NCBI GenBank assembly: GCA_033297205.1
Contig: MU859540.1
Span: 1-10,276, forward strand
DNA length: 10,276 bases
DNA from: Pseudoneurospora amorphoporcata
Lineage: Eukaryota > Ascomycota > Sordariomycetes > Sordariales > Sordariaceae
Reading direction: 5' to 3'
A program made the translations under genes and the position numbers. Below, piece after piece: positions 1 through 8,587 of this stretch; positions within the stretch are counted from its first letter, which is position 1; every line of letters begins with the position of its first letter. The notes below the pieces were generated by a model. It had not been told where the DNA came from, ran no database searches, and saw only the letters and a list, made by a program, of their open reading frames with translations.

Positions 1-382
1 GCCACTGAGCATCTTGAGGTTAATGCTAGGCGTTGAGGCTCTGTTGAGTCTTGCGATCCTAACCCCTGGACTGTGGGCAATGTCCGTGTGACAGGTTGTT
101 TATTTGGCTGCTAGTAATGAGGAGGAGGGGTAGTATAAACTAGTATGAGAGGAAGTTGATACTACGTTGAGGAAGCATCGCGAGAATGAGAAGCAGAATG
201 TGGGCGAGGTATTAGCTACCCTGACGCTGGATGAGTGGGAGACAGAGTTTCCCATGATCCAGTTGTGTCTGAAGGAGACGACGAGACTACAAGCGGTGGC
301 AACGTCGTTTCGGAGGAATGTGAGTGGGAAGGATGTGGTTCTGGGAGGAAGTGGGGAGGTGGTCCCGCATGGGGGGTTTGCT

Positions 383-463
383 GTGAGTTTTTCTTTCTGC
401 TCTTCTTCTTTCCTTTTCTCCCTCCTTTATTGACTGATGATTGACTGTTTGATCATGGCATAG
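383..463 (+). other. Spliceosomal intron in P450 remnant
   Basis: GTGAGT donor at 383 and a TAG acceptor ending at 463, 81 nt, phase 0. Removing it joins the exon ending GGFA to the exon starting TYLLDDVHVNPS in one frame and restores the P450 reading. CTGAT/TTGAC branch-like sequence lies about 25 nt upstream of the acceptor. Confidence 0.8.
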
Positions 464-622
464 ACCTACCTCCTAGACGACGTCCACGTTAACCCATCCA
501 TCTATCCTGAACCTCTCCGCTGGGATCCAGGCCGCTACCTCCCTGACCGGGCCGAGGATAAGAAAGAGCCTCTGGCCTTCCTTGGTTGGGGAGCGGGAAG
601 GCATCCGTATTTGGGCATGAGA

Positions 623-687
623 GTAAGACCCTCCCTTTCTTCCTCAGTGGGTATCACAGCGCTAACATTCTGTGTCTCCTACTACAG
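623..687 (+). other. Spliceosomal intron in P450 remnant, just after the haem loop
   Basis: GTAAGA donor at 623, CTAAC branch site at 662-666 and CTACAG acceptor ending at 687, 65 nt, phase 0. Splicing joins GMR to LAKLE, the usual P450 continuation after the haem loop. The intact splice signals contrast with the broken coding sequence. Confidence 0.85.
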
Positions 688-864
688 CTGGCGAAACTCG
701 AAATTGCTATACTCGTCGCCAACCTGGTCGGCACGTTCGACTTCTCCCTCTGTGACAAGAAGGGCAGACACATGTCAGAAGCCCCAGAGACCAACAGGAG
801 CAACCATACCTCTAGCGGACTGGATACGCCGGTGAAGTTGAAGTATAAGTTGCGGGAGCAGTGA

Positions 865-1166
865 GTGGGCTTAGAAAATGAGTATCAAAGGGATGGGGCG
901 ATGAGAAAGACAAGTGGAAGGTAATCATTTTCTTTTTAGCCAAGAAATTTTCATGATGTCAATGAAATATTTGATTCCAAAAAACAGAAAATGTGAATGT
1001 GTTTCTGAGGTTGTTCAGGTGTGTCCTAATCATGGGTGGTTGAACGTCAAACTCCAGCCGAACCCGAAAGCATATAAGAACGAGAGAAAAAGGGAAAAAG
1101 TAGAACTTTTGAAGAATATAATAGACAGAGCAAGATACAAGGACGCTGTAGGCAAGGAAAAAGCAT
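865..1166. other. Intergenic, no gene recognised
   Basis: An open stretch of about 84 codons exists on the plus strand but is A-rich and low in complexity, resembles no family I know, and ends against the 5S terminator. I see no regulatory element I can defend. Confidence 0.5.
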
Positions 1167-1173
1167 AAAAAAA
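1167..1173 (-). terminator. Oligo-T RNA polymerase III terminator of the 5S sequence
   Basis: On the minus strand a run of T residues directly follows the 3' end of the 5S rRNA-like sequence (plus strand A-run 1167-1174). This is the standard Pol III stop signal and supports the strand and 3' boundary of the 5S call. Confidence 0.7.
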
Positions 1174-1299
1174 ACATACAACACCAGGGATTCGCTGGTC
1201 GTCACCGACCCAACTACTAGTTTGGCCCTCAGTGCTCTTATCTATGGGAGCGGGAAGGACAGGAAACGGGTCTTTTAATCACGTGGTAGGGTCAAAAAA
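1174..1299 (-). rRNA. Diverged 5S rRNA gene, probable pseudogene
   Basis: Read on the minus strand, roughly the last 70 nt match filamentous-fungal 5S rRNA very closely: CCCATAGATAAG, then CACTGAGGGCC, ACTAGTAGTTGGGTCGGTGA, CGACCAGCGAATCCCTGG and the terminal TGTTGTATGT, followed by a T-run. This covers the internal Pol III promoter. The 5' part keeps only patches (GACC..TACC, CCGT..CCTGTCC), and the first nucleotides, which should read ACATAC and pair with the 3' end to form helix I, read as a T-run instead. Helix I therefore cannot form. 5S genes are dispersed singly in many Pezizomycotina, and decayed copies are known there. The 5' boundary is approximate. Transcription is possible; a functional ribosomal 5S is unlikely. 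Confidence 0.8.
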
Positions 1300-1383
1300 C
1301 TGAACCACCACCTCCCATATCCATATCGTTCGGACGGAGGCATTACGGTGAGTGGGGAGGCGGCGCTAAAAGGATGAATATAA

Positions 1384-2039
1384 TTGGGCGGATTACGAGA
1401 AAAGTTGACTGTCCTGACACTGCCAAGATTGCACTCGGTCAGTAGACGAGTCAATTGGCTGAGAGAGCTGCATGCCAGGGCTGCGGAACAAGGTGACGGC
1501 GACGTTGAGAGCGACAAGGCAACCACAGCTCTAGGATCCGCCAGAACTGTAATGGTCAAGGTAGACGACGCCATATTACATATCACACTCGCATTGCAAC
1601 CTCTAAAGGGCCCGGATGAGAGCGCCGTGACGGCAATTGGATGGCCTTGTTCGTGATCGCCGCCCAGTATTCTGATGCTTCTTGTATCAACAAGGAAAAG
1701 CTTGCGCCCAGGAACGCTAGAGTTGCTAACGAGTCTGGTTTGACCAAGCCTAGCCGCCTCCGGTCTGGTGCAGGTGTTGCCACGCTGATAATGGATCGGG
1801 AAGGCGATATTAACGTTAGCGAGTGGGAGGATGAAGCGATTGGCAAGGAAGGACGCGAGGTAAGCGAATGGGATATTGCTATAGCTGGTGGGTCTTTTTC
1901 AACTCTCTTCGATAGGCAATTGAAGTTTAATGTTACGACGCTTATAATAACTTTGAGGATTTCTGTAGAAAGTACTAAGAGAAGTTTGGTTGTACACTAT
2001 ACGTCTCCCCCCGAAACCAGGCAATGTGGGAGTTTGTAA
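1384..2039 (+). other. Unrecognised coding-like stretch, possibly a decayed or split gene
   Basis: Two overlapping open frames run 1384-1656 and 1641-2039 on the plus strand. The first has protein-like composition with a segment reading NWLRELHARAAEQGDG and a later LHITLALQPLKGPDE. The second begins MALFVIAAQYSDASC and runs to GKEGRE, where GAG is followed by a GTAAGC donor-like hexamer at about 1859. A pyrimidine stretch and CCAG at about 2017-2020 could be a matching acceptor, giving a long candidate intron of about 160 nt. The first frame lacks a clear ATG near its start. I recognise no family. It may be one real gene with a frameshift, or chance open frames. Confidence 0.22.
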
Positions 2040-2248
2040 AGGGGATGACTCAGCAAGAGCGAGATCGTGGCTTCCACAAGATGGATGTCTACCGTGAATG
2101 GTTCAACAAGACGATTCTAAATGGAAAGTATTCTAATGCATTGGTTACGATACTACTGAACAAGATGGAGCCAACGTATCGAGATGAAGTCCCAAAAGTT
2201 GCTAGGCTAAAACCCCACCTACCCATAGACGGACGGATCCGAACATAG
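2024..2248 (+). pseudogene. Fragment resembling C-terminal region of a fungal amidase
   Basis: The 74-codon frame contains ERDRGFHKMDVYREWFNKTI followed by NALVTILLNKMEPTYRDEVP. In fungal amidase-signature proteins a similar arrangement (x-ERD-x, RxWFN, a hydrophobic strand, then YRD) occurs in the C-terminal part, downstream of the catalytic Ser-Ser-Lys region. No catalytic segment is visible upstream in any frame I read, so at most a scrap of such a gene remains. The resemblance is from memory, is short, and could be coincidental. It follows the unrecognised stretch at 1384-2039 and might belong to the same old gene. Confidence 0.33.
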
Positions 2249-2361
2249 TGGTTAGCTTGCAACACACTGTTAACGCAGCCGCCGACACCTTTGTAAACGA
2301 ATCGATTAGCTGAAGAGAGATGCATACGGGGCGGGCTGCGAAATAGGAAGACGCCTGCAAT

Positions 2362-2402
2362 GGGAGGAAGAGGGAAAAAGAGGGAGGAAGAGGGAGGGAG
2401 AG
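2362..2402 (+). repeat. 41-nt polypurine tract with internal direct repeat
   Basis: Uninterrupted G/A run. The 14-mer GGGAGGAAGAGGGA occurs at 2362-2375 and again at 2382-2395, 20 bp apart. Such tracts can form triplex-type structures; no role is shown here. Confidence 0.8.
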
Positions 2403-2534
2403 TCTTATGCCTTAACGCTACCTTAATATTGCATGAGTGCAGCTGTAGACCATACGCGTTATTGCGACAAGGCCACCTATCATCCATCGTCCTTGTCCTC
2501 CGCTAATGTATGTATTGTCCCGCGCTAAACGTAG

Positions 2535-2560
2535 TCAGCCGAAACCTTTATTTCGGTTGA
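2535..2560 (+). other. 10-bp stem-loop
   Basis: TCAGCCGAAA and TTTCGGTTGA pair over 10 positions (one G-U in RNA, a mismatch in DNA) around a 6-nt loop CCTTTA. No gene immediately upstream explains it as a terminator. Confidence 0.5.
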
Positions 2561-2799
2561 GGTTAAAAGAAGTAAGATGGTGAGCAAGTGATTTTTCAAT
2601 AGCCTCCAACACCATTCACAGTATGCACGTGTCCTATTTATAAGCCCGTCTTTTTCCTTGTCTGCCTTGACTTAAGTGCATGCCTGAGGAACTAAGCAGA
2701 TTAAGCCTGTCGTCTGTTATACTCTAGCAATGTCAAGGAACGCTAATACTGCACGCGAAGCCCAGAGGCCACCACGCGTATTACAACTACTTCAAGCAT

Positions 2800-2961
2800 G
2801 GCTTCAAGCCAAGCATCTCGCCGTCGCTACCGCTATATGCTAGGGGTTGAGTGGACGGACGGTATGGTGGGATGGCTTTAAGCCTAGGTGGGGGCCCGTG
2901 TCAGCACCTCCGCCCCCCTGGGATACTTGCATGGGCTTGGCTCGAAGCGAGGCTCGAAGCC
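2800..2961. repeat. Cluster of four GGCTYNAAGCC-type palindromes
   Basis: Near-identical 11-bp palindromes occur at 2800-2810 (GGCTTCAAGCC), 2874-2884 (GGCTTTAAGCC), 2939-2949 (GGCTCGAAGCG) and 2951-2961 (GGCTCGAAGCC). The last two are almost adjacent. They could be binding sites for a dimeric transcription factor or remnants of a small repeat. No adjacent gene supports a regulatory reading. Confidence 0.45.
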
Positions 2962-3884
2962 TTAATATCAAAACAAACGCTACCCGAAGTGAACCCTCTG
3001 GTTACCTTTTTGACATGTCCTCCATTGTAGCATCAAAGCTGCATTTGATCCTTGAAAGACGAAAAGTTGATATGGCACGCTGACATCAGGCTTGATGTAA
3101 AGGACGTCGCCAATCCAACGAGAGAGAAGAGAATGTGTTACGCCTTTTTGAGGCAGTGAAATAAGCTTTTGATAACCGCTATTGTCTGGCTTTGGCGAGC
3201 ATTGGCAGTGAAAATGAGGAGAAGGAGTAGTCGGGACCAACGTCGAATGACGGAGATGATATTCAAAGACGCCTTGCCCCGGTCCAGAAACGTCCAGATG
3301 GTTGGCATTGGACGAGGCATACGGTTGGGCATACTCATGTTGAAATGAGGGGGCTCTGCGATGCAAGAACAAGTGTCGGTATGTCGAGAATAATTGGTTT
3401 CTCTTGGCTATAATATGTGCACCTTCCTCTCACTTGCCAGACTTCATTCTACTCTTTCCCATCGGTCTTCCATATTACATTGGTCAGGAGCTGACCGCTA
3501 TCCAAGAATCCACCAATCGATGGCGCTATATATATTAGCTGGGGCCGTGGTATTGCTTACTTGCATGTCCATTTAGGGAATAGTGAGGCTGAGCAGAGGC
3601 CTCAATGTCCCCTCCTGCATTTGATAACGCGGATAAAGTGACCATATCTAACCCAAAGGAGATGTGCACTCAGTGAACCGCTGTTTAGCGGGTCAGGACA
3701 CTTCGAAAGGCTTGGTCTTTCACAACTTAAAGCACTTTTCGGTCGCAAAATCAGAAGAAGGGAAGACAACTCCAAAGCGAGCGCGTTGGACTTTCCTTCC
3801 TCTTGTCTGCTTGCTCATTTCCGTCGTACTTGCATGCATGCGTAGTGCAGTGAAAGAGCGTATTAATATTGCGGGCTAATATTG

Positions 3885-3898
3885 GGAGATATATCTCC
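3885..3898. other. Perfect 14-bp palindrome GGAGATATATCTCC
   Basis: Self-complementary over its full length, about 390 bp upstream of the NLR start. It lies next to AT-rich TTAATATT/CTAATATT repeats. Function unknown. Confidence 0.4.
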
Positions 3899-5017
3899 TT
3901 TAGGTTTGGGTACTATCATTTTACTCGATTATACCGTCACTTTATCCATCTTAGCATTCGACGCTTTTCCTTTCTTAATCGGGGCACTAGGCTATACCTA
4001 GAGCAGTATGCCTAACGTTCTCTGCCCGATACAACGTGAATATTGATTAATGTCTTCTATTGTTAATTCTCGAGACTAGAAAGTCGCTTCGAGCCGGGAA
4101 GCTCCGCCAGGTACATCTCGACTTCAATTACTCCTCGGCTTCAATAGTTGATCCGCGTTTCTGTCCAATTCCTTTGTCGGACCTCATCCTCCGCCTACCA
4201 TTGGGATCCTCCCCATCACGAACGCCGTTGTCGATGTAAACGCTTGCTAGCCGACAAGAGTAGTTCTCATCAGTAAATCGCGCACGATGGCTGCACCAGC
4301 GGGAACGGGCAATGACCGGGTCTATTCCCGTCCTGCAAGCCGAGACGATTTCGAGATTGCGATAATATGCGCACTTACCTGCGAAATGGACGCCGTTCAC
4401 TTGCTCGTTGATGATTTCCGGGATGAGGGCGGCCAAAACCAATACGGCAGACTTGCAGGGGATACGAACATCTATGCGCATGCACGAATCGGCAATCTCA
4501 ACGTGGTACTTATTACCCTTCCCGAAATGGGTAAAGGTCAAGCAGCCCTGGCCGCCGGCACTCTCACTACCAGTTACCCAAAGGTCTCTCTGGTTCTTTC
4601 GGTTGGCGTTTGCGGAGGCGTGCCCCTTGCCAAGGTTGGGGGCAGGAACGAAGAAATCGTTCTCGGTGATGTGATTATTAGCAGTATGCTGACATAATAC
4701 GATATGGGAAGACAGTTCTCGGATCGCTTTGTTGCTAGAACCGAGATTGAACATTTGTTGGGCCGACCGAAAAGGGACATCCGAGGGTTGTTCAAAGATT
4801 TTGAGTCACGGAGAAACCGGAATATTCTCTACGAGCAGGTGGCCCTCTATCTGGAGAAACTGTAGTACAAGTATTTATAGGATATTGATCGGGCGTACTT
4901 CCGTGATTCGGCGTCGATATATGTGTATCCTGGAGTAGAACGCGACAAACTGTTCGAGGATTCATACGAGCATATGCACCGTGGCCCTGTCTCAGATCCG
5001 GAGTGCCACAATTGCGC

Positions 5018-5113
5018 AAATGGATCTGTGTGCAGTTCAGCTAAAACAAAACCCTGCGATGAGATAAATGGATCTGTGTGTACTTCAACTAGAACAAAAT
5101 CCTGCGATGAGAT
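5018..5113 (+). repeat. 48-bp in-frame tandem duplication in the PNP domain of the NLR
   Basis: 5018-5065 and 5066-5113 are adjacent 48-bp copies differing at 5 positions, four of them transitions. They encode NGSVCSSAKTKPCDEI and NGSVCTSTRTKSCDEI, so 16 residues including a Cys pair are doubled without a frame change. The unit sits in the cysteine-containing segment just before GCDVKYLASRKRR, which in relatives I remember occurs once. The divergence shows the duplication predates at least some of the decay. Confidence 0.92.
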
Positions 5114-5617
5114 TGGCTGTGATGTAAAATATTTGGCTTCTAGGAAGAGGCGCGGCGAGCCCAACTATCCCCGAATATTCATAGGACATGTGGGGTCCGT
5201 AGGCACTATTATACGATCTGTCCAATACCGTGAAGCCCAAGCGAAAAGCGGCATCATCGGCTTCGAAATGGAGGCTGCGGGAATATAGGATATGCTGCCT
5301 TGTATTGTGATCAAAGGCGTGAGCGATTATGCCGATAGTCACAAAAACAAGGGGTGGCAGGACTACGCTGCGGCTACTGCCGCATCGGCGGTAAGGGCAT
5401 TCTTGGATCACTACCACGGGACCGGAAGGATCTCTGGGAATGCAAATGGCCGGCAAGAAGCTGTCAGCATCGGAGGTCAAACCCAGCCACCCTTTTCCAA
5501 TCTTCCATTCCCGCCCGACAATGGGTTCGTTGAACGTAGCGACATCGCGGAGTGGTTGAGAGAGAAGCTCGAGAAACCTGGGAGTCGGGCTGCATTGTAT
5601 GGACTTGGGGGCATAGG

Positions 5618-5698
5618 GTATGTGTTGTCGTAAATCTCTGGAAAACAAAAAAAGGTCAAACTTGTGGGATGCCTAGGAACTAACGCCTTGGTAACCAG
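5618..5698 (+). other. Spliceosomal intron splitting the NLR P-loop
   Basis: GTATGT donor at 5618, CTAAC branch site at 5680-5684, CCAG acceptor ending at 5698; 81 nt. Removing it turns GLGGIG plus nonsense into GLGGIGKSRLVIRYAR, a textbook Walker A, in the same frame as the upstream exon. The intron contains in-frame stops, so it must be removed for the protein to be read. Confidence 0.9.
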
Positions 5699-5811
5699 AA
5701 AGTCACGACTTGTCATTCGATACGCGCGTACAATCGAACAAACGCCCTCAAGACCTCACATCTTCTAGGTATATGCGGGGACTAGAGAGCGTTTCATCGA
5801 TGCCTATTGCT

Positions 5812-5940
5812 GTCACGGAATGCAATCGGGTGCCTCTTCTGGGACAAACTATATAAGACCACTTGAGCGACCGAATTGCCAGCTTCGGTTACTTGTATCC
5901 TTTTGCAGGAACATAGCCTGGTGGTGTAGTGGTCTGCCAG
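5812..5940 (+). other. Unresolved intron or insertion inside the NB-ARC region
   Basis: NLR coding similarity stops after GTRERFIDAY (ending about 5807) and resumes in another frame at about 5941 with IVDGLKLEGRNRPDVDILKLV. The stretch between has no similarity to the domain. TGCCAG ending at 5940 is a plausible acceptor, and TTTTGCAG ending at 5908 is another, but no good GTRAGT donor is present; the nearest is GTCACG at 5812. It may be an intron whose donor has mutated, or a small insertion. Confidence 0.5.
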
Positions 5941-8378
5941 CGCCGTGACAATTGCGAGATTGTAGATGGACTGAAGCTTGAGGGTCGTAATAGGCCGGAC
6001 GTGGACATATTGAAACTGGTATGCAATGGGCTCCGCCATGAAAGCAAAGAGTGGCTTATGATCATCGATAACGCCGACGATATCAACCTTTTTTTCGCAA
6101 TGGAACCCATGGCCAGCTTACCGGGAATGAAGCCGCTTCCTCAATGGGTGGAAAGACTCTTTTGTCGTATCTCCTATGTACGGACAAAGGCAAAATATTG
6201 ATTACAACGCGGAGTCAAGAAGTTGCCGAGCTCCTAGTAACGTAAGTTACGGAAGACCTGGAGAGTATTCGCCAGGTAACGGCAATGGAGAATCTTCAAG
6301 CAAAACAGCTTCTACGAAAACGGCTCGGGAAGTACCATGACGACAAGATCGAAGAGGACCTGGTCAATGTCCTCGATTGCATTCCCCTCGCAATAATCCA
6401 AGCTGCGGCATTCATCGTCTTTCGGTCTCGCAATAATGTATATTCCGCTGCCGAATATTTTAAACAATTTAGACGAAGCGACGACCAAAACTTTGAGCTT
6501 CTCAACTACAACAAAATCATCAAATTAGGCGATGAGAAGGCGTCGCACGTAGTCTTGAGGATATGGACTATGATATACGAACAAATCAAACAAGAACGGG
6601 GCTCGGTCGCCGACTTACTCTCCGTACTAAGTTTCTTCTACAACCAAGGAATACCGGAATGGGTACTCAAGGAGTACTACGATAATTATGAAAAATACTA
6701 TAGCGACGGATCTCTGCCTCGGGATAGCTTAAATCCTCTAAATAAGGATCTTGACGTGTTGTTTGGGTACTCCCTCGTTACCGTGGTGTCCTTTCCTGGG
6801 AAATAGAACCGCTAGTAGCCAACTTCCCGCTCCCTTCAGATGCACGCCTTGGTACAAACTTGTACTCGTTACTAGCTGCGGTCTAATAACGTTGATCAGC
6901 AGTGGCTATCTACTGTAATACTACTCTTGAATATAGTACATTGACTTCTATATTACGAAAACCGGGCGGAGTATGCTGAGATCTCTCCGCATGTTGATTC
7001 TCTGCTTACGTTCCCTGGGCTTGAACGTCTGGATGAATCGCTCATTCCTAGACTGGTTTATTTGCTTTCCAAGGCAGGCATTCACAATTTTTATATTGGT
7101 GCTATGGGGAGAGCAGAAACCTTGGTTTTGAAAGCGTTGGACGTCGCCGAGAAACGACTGTACAACCCGAATATACAATTACCACAAACCTATTGGATTC
7201 TCGATTGGCTAGACAGCTTCAGGCCTTATAACCCCGCACTCAGAACCCGGCTTGAGTCTTCAGCAAAGCGATATTGTGCAGGTCTACTAAACTCATTGAC
7301 AACCACTTTTGGAGGATTCGGCGCACTCTGTGCCTACCTGCAACTCAACTCGTCTGCAACGGTCGAGATCACAGATTCACATAAGCACGCAGAGGAGCAT
7401 AAACGGGTTATTCTATTAGTTCAGGACATGAAGTCATCAGGCTTCGATAACCCAACTATGCTTAAAATAGGTCATATTTTTTGTTTTATTTTGAACGCTC
7501 CTAACTGCGACTCAAGTGCACACGCCTTCAGAATAATTGACAAGATCATACACGTCCTCCACCTTTTGAAGAGATATGAAGACCAGGAAATCATCTACCG
7601 TGCACTTTTGAGGCGGCAGAGTGAAACGCGCTTGAATGAACCGGATGTGGACGATTTCACATTCAGTCCTTCTCGTGAAGGCTTCGAAAAAACAGAGGAA
7701 GGGCATTGCCAAGTTCTGATTACGCAAGGAAAATACGGAGAAGCAGAGGACCTCTTGCGAAGACTTATATTTTCAGACGGACATTTTCACGGTCATTATT
7801 ACTCGCTCGGGAAGCTATTGTTCGAGTAGAAGCGATTTAAAGAGGCCGAAGAGATGTTCCGGAAAGCATTAGACCTCCGCTATATTCCAACTTCTTGCGT
7901 ACAAGATCTAACGCCTCAAACGTTTACCGAAGACGGTATGTTTTATTATGGTGGGCTTGGGTTTATCCTCGCTCAATAAGGCAAGCATGCCGATGCGGTA
8001 GTTTGTTTTCGCCAAATGATAGAATGGAGCCAAGAGCTGCAACTCCTAGAGCACCCTGATACGCTGGTAACATACGAGGACCTCGCGGAAAGTCTTGGGT
8101 GTCTGGATGAATATGAAGAGGGGGAAGGTCTACTCAAGCACTGTGTTGAAGTTTATGAGAGAAAATTCTCGCACGACTACGACAAGCTAGGAGTTTATCT
8201 AAAGGCTCTTCTGAAGAACTTAATTTCCCAAGGCAAGAGAGGGCAAGAAGAGTATCAAAAATTTGAAGACCGACTGCATAAGCTTGGGTACGAGCTCCTC
8301 TTCTTGGACGATGATAACTCTTGTAAAGAGTTGGATAATGGCAGCAGGATACGAGCTCTGGGTTTTATACCCTCGTAG

Positions 8379-8572
8379 GTGACACGTATACTCATGTGAC
8401 AATGAGAACCTTGACGGCTGGCATATGACACCCAGAACTAGAACCGTCACAATCGCGTAATGAAAAGATGCCCAGGGTGTGCTTGGTTGTGGTCGCCTTC
8501 TAGTAGAACAAATCCAACTCCAACAACTCGGACGTTCGCTTCGGAAGCCGATAGTCCATTTATTGCACTGTC
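8379..8572. other. Short gap between NLR end and LTR-like fragment
   Basis: No gene, tRNA or clear repeat. If the adjacent 5' LTR reading is right, the minus strand here would be the leader of a retroelement truncated before its gag gene; I see no gag sequence. Confidence 0.3.
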
Positions 8573-8587
8573 GAGTGCTCCATAAGC
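8573..8587 (-). other. Possible primer-binding site of a Ty1/copia-like element
   Basis: Directly after the minus-strand LTR end (..TTCAACA) the sequence reads GCTTATGGAGCACTC. It resembles the half-tRNA primer site of some copia elements, which is complementary to the initiator-Met tRNA anticodon loop (GGTTATGAGC-like), with one inserted base. The match is imperfect and from memory. Confidence 0.35.

Larger units (their letters stand above)
2..864 (+). pseudogene. Cytochrome P450 (CYP51-like ascomycete type), C-terminal part, inactivated
   Basis: P450s are haem-thiolate monooxygenases, normally ER-anchored. Only the 3' part is in the window. The frame is 2-382, intron, 464-622, intron, 688-864. 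Visible in order: a region matching the helix after the oxygen-binding I helix (VVYLAAS, about 92-112), the K-helix E-x-x-R motif (LKETTRL, about 272-292), the PERF-like segment (PLRWDPGRYLPDR, about 512-550) and the haem loop FLGWGAGRHPYLGMR (578-622). A normal C-terminus follows, with the stop at 862-864. The invariant haem-ligand Cys is replaced by Tyr (TAT at 608-610), which a single G to A change from TGT would give. In-frame stops lie at 89-91, 131-133 and 146-148. Loss of the thiolate ligand alone should abolish catalysis. That it is a P450 is near certain; the subfamily is inferred from remembered resemblance. The 5' half lies outside the window. Confidence 0.88.
2249..4286. other. About 2 kb without a supportable gene
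   Basis: Short open frames occur on both strands (up to about 130 codons, for example minus 2980-3372), but none resembles a known family and several lack ATG starts. A TATTTATAA box-like sequence at about 2635-2643 is followed by an ATG at 2730 and a 36-codon frame, too short to call. The stretch holds a polypurine tract, a hairpin and a cluster of 11-bp palindromes (listed separately). The last few hundred bases should contain the NLR promoter, but I see no defined element. Confidence 0.5.
4287..8378 (+). pseudogene. NLR (STAND) protein, PNP_UDP-NB-ARC-TPR architecture, inactivated
   Basis: Fungal NLRs of this architecture are cytosolic signalling ATPases linked to non-self recognition and regulated cell death. 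ATG 4287 has a good context (A at -3, G at +4). Residues about 17-376 form a nucleoside-phosphorylase-like domain: DFEIAIICAL, LPEMGKGQAALAAG, LSVGVCGG, GFEMEAAG (about 5262-5285) and KGVSDYADSHKNKGWQDYAAA. The P-loop GLGGIGKSRL is assembled across an intron (5618-5698). Walker B LMIIDNADD (about 6055-6081), ILITTRS, CIPLAI and the MHALVQ winged-helix motif (6840-6857) mark NB-ARC. TPR-like helices follow (GKYGEAEDLLRRLI, KRFKEAEEMFRKAL, HPDTLVTYEDLAESLG). Stops: TAA 4695, TAG 4863, 4878, 5286, 5766, TAA 6243, TAG 6804, 6813, 6816, 6873, TGA 6942, TAG 7827, TAA 7977. A one-base-type frameshift lies near 6150-6162. About 1,290 codons in all; no natural product is possible. Confidence 0.9.

Noticed and set aside
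2980..3372. 130-codon minus-strand open frame
   Set aside because: No ATG at its 5' end, no recognisable domain, and overlapping open frames on both strands; not supportable.
4128..4754. 208-codon open frame on the minus strand
   Set aside because: It lies antisense to the NLR start and PNP domain, has no family resemblance, and is explained as a shadow of the real reading frame.
5085..5648. 187-codon minus-strand open frame
   Set aside because: Antisense shadow of the PNP-domain exon; the plus strand carries GFEMEAAG and KGVSDYAD motifs.
5914..5945. GCCTGGTGGTGTAGTGGTC resembles a tRNA A box (Gly-like D arm)
   Set aside because: No B box (GGTTCGANNCC) or acceptor stem follows within a tRNA length, so there is no tRNA fold.
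6243..6276. GTAAGT with CCAG 34 nt later, looking like a tiny intron in the NLR
   Set aside because: Too short for a fungal intron, and the enclosed VTEDLESIRQ reads as a natural continuation into VTAMENLQAKQLL; a stop by CAA>TAA is simpler.
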